Source of the DNA: Rutidosis leptorrhynchoides | Lineage: Eukaryota > Streptophyta > Magnoliopsida > Asterales > Asteraceae | Length of the DNA stretch: 64,000 nucleotides | Assembly: GCF_046630445.1 (NCBI RefSeq) | Contig: NC_092343.1 | Location: 134,843,501-134,907,500 of the forward strand | Reading direction: 5' to 3' | In this document: in pieces, positions 26,417 to 37,814 of the stretch | Numbering within the stretch: the stretch's first letter is position 1 | How the letters are laid out: every line of letters begins with the position of its first letter | The notes under the pieces: generated by a model | What the model was told of the DNA's origin: nothing | What the model saw: the letters and a program-made list of their open reading frames with translations, nothing else | Database searches by the model: none | Position numbers and translations under genes: made by a program

Positions 26417-28271
26417 CAAAACACATCAAACACAATTTTTGTGCATCCAAATATGCATTAGTGTCAGTAAAATCATTAATTAAAATAATCACAATGACAT
26501 GATCAATTTATATCAAACTTAAGCTCATTTTCACATTTTTATCAAATTTACACTTTTTCAAATAAGCATATACGAAAATGTTCGCCAAGTTCATAAGCAT
26601 TCAACTCAAATAACATGTCAAAATAATCATTACTAGCAATTAAACAAGTTTCAAATGGCATTATCTTTCAAAAATCAAGTTTATGAATTTTAGACTTGAA
26701 AAAGTCCACTTTAATTCTCAAAATCATGTTTAGGCTCAAAGTTTGGATCATTTAACTACCTAAACATGTTACACTACTTAATTTAGCAACAATTAATGAC
26801 AAAAATCGGCCATAACCTGTTTATATCAAAAAGCCCCAAATTGCTCAAGAACACAAACCCTAGATTATTCAAAATTTGAAGTTTAAGGCTTCTAATCATG
26901 TTAAATAGCATCAATCTAGGTTATACAAGCATAATACATAAACAATTTAAGCATAATTACACTAAAAAGCATCAAAACAAATTGGGAAAAAAATTGCTCA
27001 AGAACACCAAATTTCGGATTAAATGGTGTTTAGGTGTAGAAATTTACCGTTTTTCTTGAGTAATTCCTAGATAGCATCCTTCTCAACATGATTTTAGTAA
27101 AAAATTTGGTGATTAACGGTTAAAAATTGTGATTTTGGGGTGTATTTTTCGGGTTTTTGTGGAGTATGTTCGCAGTTATTTTGCTGTTGTGGGGAGTGAA
27201 CTGATCAGTTGCAGCTCTTTATTTTTTTTCTGTAATCCGGTACTCCCGCGACTCGCGGCATTTAAGCCTTCAAACTCCGCGAGTCGCGGAGTTTGATATT
27301 TTTTTTTTTTTTTTTATATAATCAATAACTTATGAAACAATTAAGTACTTAATTTTAAAATTTTGTTTCCCTTGTTATTTAGGACGAGGTCGTTTCGGAT
27401 CGATGTCCTAGTCCGTCCCTCGACAAAATTTTAAAATTTGTCTTTTTGTAGCGATTGTTTTAAAAGCTAAGATTTTTGGTTTTTTAATGTTTTTGGCATA
27501 CTTTAATTCAATAAGATTAAAAATAATGATAATAAAAGTTCTCGTCCCTCCCTTGGGTAAAGCAATTTCGGTTCAAAGACCTAGTCTTCAACTTACGACG
27601 AATTTTAAAAATCATATTTTTAACTTAATGAGAAAAAGTAAATTTTTGTTTTTAAATTCACACAACTTAAATATAAAATTCAAAATTAATATTAAAAATT
27701 CACACCAAACTTAAAATTTGAAATGCATAAAATTAAAAATTCATATTTTAAAAATTAAAAATTCACACCAAACTTAATTTAAAAATTCATATTATAAATT
27801 CATACCAAACTTATATTAATTTTTCAAATATTTACAATTTTAAATATATTATTTTTACAAAGTTTACAATATTAATTTAAGATTTAAATATTAATTATAA
27901 AAACATGGTAAAAATAAAATTAAAAATCTTTTTGGCTTTTTATCCCACTTTAATCAATCAAATATTATCAAAAATATGCGCCCCTCTTTTCGGTAAAGTA
28001 ATTTCGGTTCCAAGACCTAATTTAACTCATGACGAATTTTTGAAATATTTTGGGTTGATTGTTTAAAGATATTTATACCTTAAGAATAAACGTTAAATTT
28101 CGCAGTGATGTAATAAATTTTTGAATGATATCAACAATTTCGGTCGCCAAACCTAATTTTATTCAATACCAATTTAATACTTTTTAGCGAACAAATTAGC
28201 GTTTATTATCAAAAGGTTAAAAATAAAAATAAAAATAAAAACTGTACAGACATACCTGTGGAATAGATTTC
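26417..28271 (-). other. AthE region between the zinc-knuckle ORF and the envelope-like ORF
   Basis: No coding sequence recognised. It includes the palindrome doublet at 27246-27291, several AT-rich runs with repeated aattcacaccaaactta units (about 27690-27810) and repeats of cggtaaagtaatttcggttc-like sequence (27560 and 28000). Its right-to-left end has the acceptor-like TTTTGCAG at 26417. Confidence 0.55.
27246..27291 (-). repeat. Internal AthE palindrome doublet upstream of the envelope-like ORF
   Basis: Palindromes centred at 27252 (core CCGCGAGTCGCGG on the minus strand) and 27283 (CTCCGCGACTCGCGGAG), 31 bp apart, with the 16-base TTTGAAG... spacer of the LTR copy. No clear TATA box follows; only an AT-rich AAAATAAAG is at about 27216-27224 on the minus strand. 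Confidence 0.85.
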
Positions 28272-28688
28272 TTAGTTATATGATCTATCCCATTCATAAG
28301 ATAGTCGGTTTAATTGGTTTTCCATGGCTACATAGGCGTAACCTCGAGCATTCGGTGTCTTTTCTTCTAAACATATGAACGGTCCGTCTCTGCATAAAGT
28401 AACAAATTTGGTATTTGAATAGGTTTGATTATTTGAACATTTACCTCCATGTGACCATTTTCCACATTTGTGACATCTTTCTAGGTGTCGTGCTCTTCTT
28501 TTCGCTGCGGATTTTGATTTTCCTTTACCAAATTGTAACTTATTATCTTCGCATCTGGATTCTTTTCTAACTCCGTCCATTCTTTCTCTGATTACTGATA
28601 CTATTTCACTTGGTAGTATGTCATTATTTCTTTTAGTGATCAAAGCGTGTAGCATTAGACCATGGTTTAGTTCACAGGCAGTCTTCAT
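28272..28688 (-). CDS. AthE small zinc-knuckle ORF, 138 aa, function unknown
   Basis: An intact ORF with ATG at 28688, about 170 bases downstream of the pol stop at 28860. The middle is basic (KGKSKSAAKRRARHLER) and is followed by CHKCGKWSHGGKC, a CX2CX4HX3C cluster resembling a zinc knuckle, then a C-terminal part ending NQLNRLSYEWDRS. I do not recognise the family. Basic plus zinc-binding character suggests nucleic-acid binding. It is not part of the canonical Athila gag, which has its own knuckle at about 33360. It could be a separate accessory protein or a displaced exon. Confidence 0.55.
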   Translation of the reverse strand: MKTACELNHGLMLHALITKRNNDILPSEIVSVIRERMDGVRKESRCEDNKLQFGKGKSKSAAKRRARHLERCHKCGKWSHGGKCSNNQTYSNTKFVTLCRDGPFICLEEKTPNARGYAYVAMENQLNRLSYEWDRSYN

Positions 28689-28859
28689 TTTGTAAAAACC
28701 TAAAAAAATAAAAATTCAGAATGAGGGGAGAAGACTAGTTCTTTAGGGTCTGCTAGGGAAAGACCATTCGGGTTCCATTTTCGAGAACTATATGAAAACA
28801 GACAATCTAACTCTAACAGAAATACATATTATCCTTTAAAGACTTGATTCTCCCCACAC

Positions 28860-30611
28860 TTAGTTAGCTGTGGTGTCGAAATTGTGATTAACTTCGTTGT
28901 CGACTTCCATCGGACCATGTATGTAATGTTTAACTCTGTGACCATTAACTTTAAATTCAATCCCATTTGAATTTATTAATTCTATCATTCCGTATGGGAA
29001 AACTCTTTTGACTATGAATGGTCCAGACCATCTTGATTTCAATTTTCCAGGAAATAGCTTGAATCGTGAATTGAAAAGAAGAACTCTGTCTCCTTCTTTA
29101 AATTCTTTTGAACTTCTGATTCTTTTATCATGCCATTTCTTCGTTCTTTCTTTATAGATTAACGAATTTTCGTATGCTTCATGTCTTAATTCTTCTAATT
29201 TGTTTAGTTGACTTAATCGTAGACGTCCAGCTTCATGTAAATCAAGATTACATGATTTCAAAGACCAAAATGCTTTGTGTTCAATTTCTACTGGAAGATG
29301 ACATGCTTTTCCATAAACAAGTCTAAAAGGTGTGGTTCCAATTGGAGTTTTGTAGGCTGTTCTAAAAGCCCAGAGTGCATCCTCCAATTTAATGGACCAT
29401 TCCTTCGGATTTGATCCTACGGTTTTCTCTAGAATACGTTTTAAAGCTCGGTTGGTATTTTAAACTTGTCCACTTGTTTGTGGATGATATGCGGTGGAGA
29501 TTTTATGAGTTACTCCATATCTTTTAAGAACTTTCTCAAGTTGATTATTACAGAAATGAGTACCCCGATCACTTATTAAAGCTTTCGGTGTTCCAAACCT
29601 TGCAAAAAGACGTTTTAAAAAGTTGACTACAACTCGTGCATCGTTAGTTGGGAGAGCTTGTGCTTCCGCCCATTTAGATACATAATCAATGGCTACGAGT
29701 ATATATAGATTATTATGAGATTTTGGAAATGGACCCATAAAGTCAATACCCCAAATGTCAAATACTTCACATACTTGGATGACATTTTGTGGCATTTCAT
29801 CACGTTGACTTATTTTTCCGGCCCTTTGACAAGCATCACAGGATTTGCAAAGAAGGTGTGCATCTTTGTAAATTGTAGGCCAATAGAATCCAGCATCAAA
29901 AACTTTTCTTGCTGTGAGTTGAGGCCCATAATGCCCTCCTGTTGGTCCTGTGTGACAATGGTTTAATATTTTACTAGCTTCATCTCCAAATACACATCGG
30001 CGTATTATTCCATCGGGAAAACTTTTAAACAGATGTGGATCTTCCCAAAAATAGTGTTTTATATCACTGAAGAATTTCTTTCGTCTTTGGTACGATAATC
30101 CTTTTTCAAAGAATCCACAAACTAAGTAGTTTGCATAGTCTGCAAACCATGGGATTTCTTTATAATCTATCTTCAATAGATATTCATCAGGAAAGTTGTC
30201 TTTTATGGCTGATTCATTTAGAACTTCTAAATCGGGATTTTCAAGACGAGAAAGATGATCAGCGGCGAGATTTTCTGCTCCTCTTTTATCTCGGATTTCA
30301 ATATCAAACTCTTGTAAGAGTAAGATCCAACGGATTAATCTTGGTTTAGCATCTTGTTTTGAAAATAGGTATCTAAGAGCAGAATGGTCGGTATAGACCA
30401 CCGTTTTTGCTAGAACGAGATATGATCGAAATTTGTCAAAAGCAAAGACAATAGCAAGGAGTTCTTTTTCAGTAGTTGTATAGTTCGTTTGTGCTCCTTG
30501 TAACGTCTTACTAGCATAATATATAGGTTGAAATCGTTTTTCAATCCTTTGTCCTAAAACGGCTGCCATTGCAAAATCACTTGCATCGCACATTAGTTCA
30601 AATGGTAGATT
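28860..30611 (-). pseudogene. AthE RNase H and integrase
   Basis: Open stretches 30593-29460 and 29387-28860. RNase H begins [16 protein letters not shown] and continues through [20 protein letters not shown] and [10 protein letters not shown]. Integrase follows, with the zinc-binding HYGPQ...[11 protein letters not shown] region, DFMGPFP and [10 protein letters not shown] aspartates and the HPQTSGQV motif. A stop directly after that motif (29460) and a stop at 30611 (in LPFEL context) break the frame. The C-terminal domain includes [20 protein letters not shown] and [12 protein letters not shown]. The order RT-RNase H-integrase is Ty3 type. Both stops fit single-base changes. Confidence 0.9.
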
Positions 30612-31250
30612 CTAATTTGGTGTTATCATGATCGGCGCATTAGTGAGTTTCTCTTTAAGAATATTAAAAGATTTGATACACTCATCTGAAAAGATGAATG
30701 GAGCATCCTTTTCTAGGAGTTTATTCATAGGAGTGGCAATTTTTGAAAAATCTTTTATGAAACGTCGGTAAAAACCGGCATGCCCTAGAAAACTCCTAAA
30801 TCCTCTAACATTGGTGGGATGTGGAAGTTTAGCAATTACATCTACTTTAGCTCTATCCACTTCAATTCCTTCTTTTGAAATTTTATGTCCAAGAACGATG
30901 CCTTCTTTAACCATGAAATGGCATTTCTCCCAATTAGGTACTAGATTTGATTTTTCGCATCTAATTAGCATTCGTTCCACATTAACTAGACATGATTTAA
31001 ATGTATCACCGGAGACTGAAAAGTCATCCATGAAAACTTCCATGCATTCTTCTATCATGTCATGAAAAATCGCCATCATACACCTTTGAAAGGTTGCAGG
31101 GGCGTTACAAAGTCCAAATGGCATGCGTTTGTAAGCAAAAGTACCATAAGGGCACGTGAATGTGGTTTTCTCTTGATCCTCGGGTGCTATTGGAATTTGA
31201 AAATATCCGGAAAATCCATAAAATATCCGGAAAATCCATCTAGAAAACAA
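30612..31250 (-). pseudogene. AthE reverse transcriptase, second part
   Basis: Continues the RT after a frameshift at about 31205-31245. It includes FQIPIAPEDQEKTTFTCPYG, MPFGLCNAPATFQRCM and the active-site FMDDFSVSG, an F-x-DD variant usual in Athila. The thumb and connection region (LGHKISKEGIEVDRAKVD, RSFLGHAGFYRRFIKDFSK) follows, ending at a stop 30612-30614 just before RNase H. The first few codons of this stretch lie in the duplicated 20-bp unit and are not genuine. Confidence 0.88.
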
Positions 31251-34200
31251 TAGTAACTATTTCCGGCTAATCTTTCCAACATTTGATCTATGAAAGGTAA
31301 GGGAAAGTGATCTTTTCTGGTGGCGTCATTTAATTTTCTATAATCAATACATACACGCCATCCTGTTACAGTCCTAGTAGGAATAAGCTCATTTTTCTCA
31401 TTTGTAATGACAGTCATGCCACCCTTCTTAGGTACGCATTGAACTGGGATTACCCATGGACTATCAGAGATTGGATAAATTAGACCTGCATCTAGCAGTT
31501 TAATAATCTCTTTCTTAACTACATCTTGCATATTAGGATTTAGTCTTCGTTGGCGTTGCACATACGTTTTATGACCTTCTTCCATAAAGATTTTATGTGT
31601 GCAATACGAAGGACTTATTCCTTTAATATCATGAATCTTCCATGCAATGGCTGGTTTATGAGCTTTCAACACAGAAATGAGTTGTGATTTCTCATTTTCA
31701 GTAAGAGAAGACGATATTATTACAGGTAATTCAGATTCACCATGTAAATAAGCGTATTCCAAATGGTTTGGAAGTGGCTTTAACTCTAATTTCGGAGGTT
31801 CTTCTATCGATGATTTGTATCGATATCTGTCTTCTTCTTTTAGTATTTGAATTTCTTCTGTTGTTGGTTCATATCCATTAGCTATAAGTGTGGCTAACAT
31901 TTCAGCTTCATCAATTGGTTCATTACCTTCTCCTAAAGAACATTCTCCTGTTCCTTGTAATTCTGGAAATTCTTCTGCATGTGCATCTATAGTTTGAATA
32001 TAATAACATGTATCATCTGCAGATTGCGGTTGTTGCATTGCTCTATCAACTGAAAAGGTAACACTCTCATCCTCTATACTTAGGGTCAATTTCTTACCGA
32101 ACACGTCTATCATTGCTTTAGCCGTGTTTAAGAATGGTCTTCCTAATATGAGAGGAACTTGAGAATCTTCTTCCATGTCCAAAACAACAAAATCTACTGG
32201 AAATACTAAAGTACCAACTTTAACTAGCATGTTCTCCATTATCTCTCTAGGATATTTTATTGATCTATCGGCTAGTTGTATGCTTATTCTGGTTGGTTTC
32301 AATTCTCCAAGGTCTAGTTTAGTGTATAGTGAATACGGCATTAGATTTATACTAGGACCTAAGTCTGCCAATGCTTCTATTGAACTAAGACTACCCAGAA
32401 AACATGGAATTGTGAAACTTCCTGGATCAGATAATTTTTCTGGTATCTTATTCAACAGCACTGCTGAACAATTAGCATTCATAGTAACAGCCGAGAGTTC
32501 TTCCATTTTCTTTCTATTTGAAATTAGATCTTTCAAGAATTTAGCATATCTAGGCATTCCTGAAATCACATCAATGAAAGGAAGATTTACATTTATCTGT
32601 TTAAACATATCCAAGAATTTGGATTGCTCGGCTTCAAGTTTCTCTTTCTTCATTTTACTCGGGTAAGGAAGTGGTGGTTGGTATGGTTTAACATAAGGTT
32701 TATCCTTAACTGTGTTATCTTCATTAACCTTTTCAACTACCGGTTCTTTTTCCTTATCTTGATCAGGTTGTGGTTCTTGTGGAGTAGGAATAGCTTCATC
32801 AGAAGTTACAGGTATTTCAGGTGGTTTAAGTGTTGTGCCACTTCTTGTGGTAATGACTTTAGCTGTTTCATTCCGGGGGTTAGCATTTGTATCACTAGGT
32901 AGACTTCCCAGTTTTCTTTCACCTATTAACCTTGCTAGGTTACTTACTTCTTGTTCCAGATTTTGAATAGAAGCTTGTTGATTTCTAAATGCTTGAGCAT
33001 TTTGTTCATTGGTTTGTTTCTGAGATGTGAAAAACTGCGTTTGAGTTTCAACTAGCTTCGTCATCATATCTTCTAAATTCGGCTTTTTATCATCGGTTTG
33101 TTGTGGTGGCTTGTTTTGAAAATTAGGTCTTTGCTGATTGTAAGTAATAATGGATACTTGTTGATTGCTAGGACCTTGTTGGTTGTTGTATGGAATATTT
33201 CGGTTATAATTCTGGTTTTGATTGTAAATCTGTCTTGGCGGTTGATAATTATTCTGATAATTATTTCCAGGCCTTTGGTTTATGTATGAAATATTCTCTC
33301 TTTGTTCCATTGTTAATTCAATACTGAGACAATCTTTTGTCAAATGTGGTCCTCCACACTGCTCACAACTAATTCGTATTGAGTGAATATCTTTAGTCAT
33401 CTTTTCCATTCGTCTCTCCACAGCATCTATCTTTGCTGAAATGGAATCTAAGTCATGGCTAGAATCGGCTCTAGCTGCTTTAGATGATCTAACGATATCT
33501 TTTTCTTGGTGCCACTCATGTGAGTGGGAAGCAGTATTATCAATAATTTTGTAAGCATCAGTTTCGGTTTTCTTCATAATAGAACCACCAGCTGCTATAT
33601 CTATGTCTTTTCTTGTAGTGATGTCGCATCCTTGGTAGAATATTTGTACTATTTGACAGGTGTCTAAACCATGTTGCGGATATCCTCTTAACAACTTTCC
33701 ATATCTAGTCCACGCCTCATATAGAGTTTCATTTGGTTTCTGTGTAAACGTAACAATTTCTGCTTGAAGTCTTACGGCTTTAGATGCAGGAAAGAATTGT
33801 TTAAGAAATTTGTCAACTAAAACGTCCCATGTATCAATCGCCCCTTCAGGTAACGATTCTAACCAATCTTTGGCTTCTCCCTTTAAAGTCCAGGGAAATA
33901 ACATGAGATATATCTGTTCATCCTCCACTTCTCGGATTTTAAATAGTGTGCAGATCCTATTAAAGGTACGTAGATGTTCATTTGGATCTTCCTTCGGCGC
34001 ACCACTAAATTGGCATTGATTAGTCACCATGTGTAGAATTTGTCCTTTGATTTCATAATCTGGCGCATTAATGTCTGGATGAGTAATTGCGTGACCTTGG
34101 CCAGTGCGTTTAGCTCTCATTCGGTCTTCCATACTTAGAGGTTCCAGATTCCCCATAATTGAATTTGTTGAATCGGAATCACTAGAGGATTCTGATTTAA

Positions 34201-34474
34201 TGGTTCGTTCCTCAACAATCTCTGTTTGAATGATTGGTGGTTCCGGGGGAAAGTTTAGTGGTTCAGGATCTACGAACCGTTCCTGAATATTTTCCGGATT
34301 CTCAATTGTGAGGTCGGGTTCAAAAAATGGATTATCGGAAATTTCAACTGAAGTACTTGGTCGACTGGATGACGATTCTAAAGAAAAATCAACGGCGGTT
34401 ATATTTGCTAAATGTCTTGATCTAGTTACAGGTGGTGAACGTACAAAAGGTGATGAACGTCTTGCTCGGTGCAT
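31187..34474 (-). pseudogene. AthE gag-protease-RT polyprotein, first part
   Basis: A 1095-codon frame from ATG 34474. Residues about 1-120 are a serine/proline/glutamate-rich leader. The Ty3 gag core is at about 120-300 (PWTLKGEAKDWLESLPEG, LKQFFPASKAVRLQ, FYQGCD). A knuckle CEQCGGPHLTKDC lies at about 370-382. An Asn/Gln-rich stretch and a coiled region follow to about 530. The protease is near 710 with ALADLGPSINLMP (DLG where many have DSG) and LILGRPFL. RT starts near 970 with WVIPVQCVPKKGG and WRVCIDYRKLND. The frame fails after CFLDGFSGYF because a 20-bp unit is duplicated at about 31203-31242. Confidence 0.9.
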
Positions 34475-35785
34475 TCACTGAATATCCTATTAGTTTTTAA
34501 AAGGAAAGAAAAATTATAATAAGTTATCCAACCAATAGACTTTTCTGATTTTGCCCACGTTTCGAATAGCCAAAAGATGCAGCAGAGGGCAGGATTCGTT
34601 TGGTCTCAATATAATTGAGGACTGTTTGGCTCCAATAACCCGGTCCACGTACAAATCCAACTATTACTACGAACCAGAAAATTTTGATGTCTATCAATTT
34701 AACCACTCAAAATAAATTTCCGTAATTTTAAGAAATTTAGATAAGAAGTAGAATAAAAATCTATGTCCTAAAACTAGAATAGCGAGAAATAAGAAAGAAA
34801 AAGAGTTCGTCGGAAAAAGGTTGAAAAAGAAAAAGGGTTGAAAAAATAAAAGGTGACGGAAAAATAAAAGAAACTTATAAAACTTAAAAATACTTGACTA
34901 ACCTAACCTTATTACTACAACTAACTTAAAATTATAATCGCAAGAAAAATATTAAAAAGTCGTCTAAAAATATTAAAGCTTACAAGAAAAACTAAATCCC
35001 AAATGGAAATAACTTAAAAAGAAACTAAAACTTAAAAAGGCGTCGCAAAATTCTAAAGTACCTAAATCTTAGTCTAAAGAAAAAGCACTTAAGGAATTCT
35101 ACGGCAAAGCCTAAAAATCTAGGAGTAAAAATGACTATGGCAAAAACTAAGTTTAAAATTAAATATGAGCGAAAAAATACAAATATTACGCTACAACGAT
35201 TAAAAAGGGACAAAATATAAAAATATACAAAAAGTTGCAAAAATTAAAATTTTTATAAAAATATTATTTTTATATTATTTATTTAATAAAACTACTAATT
35301 TTACAATTTAATTAAACTAATTTAACTAAAATATAAATTAAATAAAACTTAAATTAAAAATAAACTTAATTATAATAATAATAATAATTAGGGTTAATAA
35401 TAATAATAATTAATAATAATCCGTAATAAATGCAGGATTAGGGCTTCCTGTTCGTGTGTCAGGTCCCCTCCGCGACTTGCGGTACTCAAAACTTCAAACC
35501 CCGCGACTCGCGGGGTTCAGAAATTCAGATGACAGGTTTAATCTTCGACGCGTTTTTCTTTATTTATTTATTTTTTTTTTCTGTTTTCTGTTTTTATATA
35601 AATAAAAGATATTTAAATAAAACTTATATTTTTATAAACTAAAATAAAAATAAAGAAACTTATAAAACTTAAATATTTAACAAAATCTTAAAAATACTTA
35701 TATTTTTGTTTTTCTTTTTATATTTTTGAATATTTAAAACGTTTTTTTTTTTTATATTAGCGTTGCGCTTCCGGCGTTTAGAAAG
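34475..35785 (-). other. AthE 5' leader between PBS and gag
   Basis: About 1.3 kb, AT-rich, no convincing ORF. It contains the palindrome doublet at 35470-35515 and long T/A runs at 35540-35760. Confidence 0.6.
35470..35515 (-). repeat. Internal AthE palindrome doublet in the 5' leader
   Basis: Palindromes centred at 35476 (one arm mismatch, CCGCAAGTCGCGG on the minus strand) and 35507 (CCCCGCGAGTCGCGGGG), again 31 bp apart with a TTTGAAG... 16-base spacer. The outer arm bases differ from the LTR copy but change on both arms together (CTCC/GGAG to CCCC/GGGG). Confidence 0.85.
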
Positions 35786-35804
35786 TTCCCCGGCAGCGGC
35801 GCCA
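35786..35804 (-). promoter_or_regulatory. AthE primer-binding site (tRNA-Asp type)
   Basis: Minus strand TGGCGCCGCTGCCGGGGAA, eight bases from the 5' LTR edge. It matches the tRNA-Asp 3' end used by Athila, with one internal mismatch (GCTGCC for GTTGCC). Confidence 0.88.
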
Positions 35805-35812
35805 AAAATACT

Positions 35813-37809
35813 TGATGCGGTAGCGGAGTGGTATAAAATACTATTAAATTTTTGAAGGAAATACTAATAAATACGATACAATTTTACACAAGATATTTAT
35901 TTATTTATAGAATGGATATACTTAAACCTTGCTACAACACTTATAGGCAGTGTACCTAATCGTACAGTAGTGTAGTTTTTAGTAAGTCCGATTCGTTCCA
36001 CAGGGAAAATCTTTAAACAAAGCTTAACGCTATATTAGTTTACTTTTATAAAAATACAAATATATATATATATATATATAAGTAATATTATTATTATAAA
36101 GGGGGGTTTTTACCGTTTAATGACCGGTTTGTCGATTTTAAAACTTTAGTCGCAGTTAAAACCAAATGTAAAATATTAAAAATGAATACAAGACTTTAAT
36201 TAAAGCATAAAGTAAATAACGATAATGAAATTGCGAATAATAAAAGTGCGATAAAATAAACTTGCGATAATTAAAAAGTACGATAATTAAAAGTGCAATT
36301 AAATACAATAATAATAAAAATGCGATATTTAGAAGTGCAATTAAATATAAAATAAAGGAAATTAAATATGAAATAAAAGAATTATGCTTATTTAAACTTC
36401 CGTAATCATGATGTTTGACGTGTTGATTTTTGTTTTATGCCCATGGGTTAATTGTCCTTTGTCCTGGATTATTTAATATGTCCGTCTGGTTTTTGTCCAT
36501 AACAGTCCATCAGTCATAAATATAAAATGCGAGTGTCCTCGTCAAATTATCCTTATACCCGAAGTTAAATATTCCAACTAATTGGGGACTTAAACTGTAA
36601 CAAGATTTTAATACTTTGTTTAATAATTACACCAGGATGTCGACTGAGTGTAACCCAAGGTTTTAATATTTTGTTATCAATTATACCAAGTGTCCTTGTA
36701 CATAATTTCACCCCTGTTTTAATTATTCTAGTGGCTATTAATCCATTCCGTGTCCGGTTAAATGAACGATTATTTGTACATATAAATACCCCGCCCATCG
36801 TGTCCGATCGAGTGTATATGGTAATTTATAGGGACGCCCAATTGTAAATCTTTATATTAACATTAACAAACTATCATTTAGTTAAACAAATATAAAGCCC
36901 ATTAATAGCCCATAGTCTAATTTCCACAAGTGTCGTTCTTTTGTCCAAACCCCAATTATGGTACAAAGCCCAATTACCCAATTTTAGTAATTAGCCCAAC
37001 ATCATGATTACTTCGTTTTAAATAAGCATAATAATAACTTAGCTACGAGACATTAATGTAAAAAGGTTGAACATAACTTACAATGATTAAAAATAGCGTA
37101 GCGTTACACGGACAGAATTTTGACTTACACCCTTACAATATTCGCTAACATACCCTTATTATTAGAATTATAATTATAATTAAAATTAAAATATAAATTA
37201 TAAATATAAATATATCGTATGAATGAGGAGAAAAAAGATGATGATTTGCGATCAGAATTCGGTTGCTTTTATAGGAAAATTCGACTTTTGGGGCTCCGCG
37301 ACTCGCGGTGAAATACTCTTCAAACTCCGCGAGTCGCGGAGAATGAAATTACAGCTCAGTCCCTTTGGAGTCTTTCTTGCCGACGGTTTTTATTATTTAT
37401 TATAATATATAAATAATTATAAGAATTATTTAAATATTATATTATATTTATGTGCATAGTTGACTTGTAATTTTTAGTCCGTTGCGTCGAGCGTTGAGAG
37501 TTGACTCTAGTCCCGGTTCCGGATTTTCGAACGTCCTTGCGTACAATTTAATATCTTGTACTTTGCGTTTTGAATCTTGTACTCTTGTAATTTCGAGACG
37601 TTTCTTATCAATAATTGGAACCTCTTTGATTGTCTTTTGTACTTTTGAGCTTTTTGGTCGTTTGCGTCTTCAATTCGTCGAATCTGTCTTTTGTCTTCAC
37701 CTTTTATTATTTAAACGAATATCACTTGTAAATAGAACAATTGTAACTAAAAGCTTGTCTTTCTTGAGGAATAATGCTATGAAATATATGTTCGTTTTTA
37801 GCATTATCA
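35813..37809 (-). repeat. AthE 5' LTR (right copy)
   Basis: 1997 bp, matching 12083-14076 with about 20 substitutions or short indels seen by eye. It retains the TATA box and both palindromes at 37267-37341 unchanged. Confidence 0.93.
37267..37341 (-). promoter_or_regulatory. AthE promoter in the 5' LTR: TATA box and palindrome doublet
   Basis: TATAAAA at 37273-37267 (minus), palindromes centred at 37302 and 37333 (31 bp), 22 bases between the proximal core and the TATA box. This is the copy that would drive the AthE transcript. Confidence 0.75.
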
Positions 37810-37814
37810 ATATG

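Larger units (their letters stand above)
12083..37809 (-). mobile_element. AthE: Athila-type Ty3 element, nest level 3
   Basis: Complete apart from the TekB insertion. TSD ATATG lies at 12078-12082 and 37810-37814. LTRs are 12083-14076 and 35813-37809, TGAT...ATCA. The PBS (35804-35786) matches the tRNA-Asp 3' end, as in Athila, and the polypurine segment before the 3' LTR reads CAAGTGTGGGAATATT. Minus-strand order: gag-protease-RT (34474-31187 and beyond), RNase H/integrase (30593-28860), a zinc-knuckle ORF (28688-28272) and an Athila envelope-like ORF (26416-25223). Pol is broken by a 20-bp duplication and two stops. I counted about 20 LTR differences in 2 kb. Confidence 0.92.
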
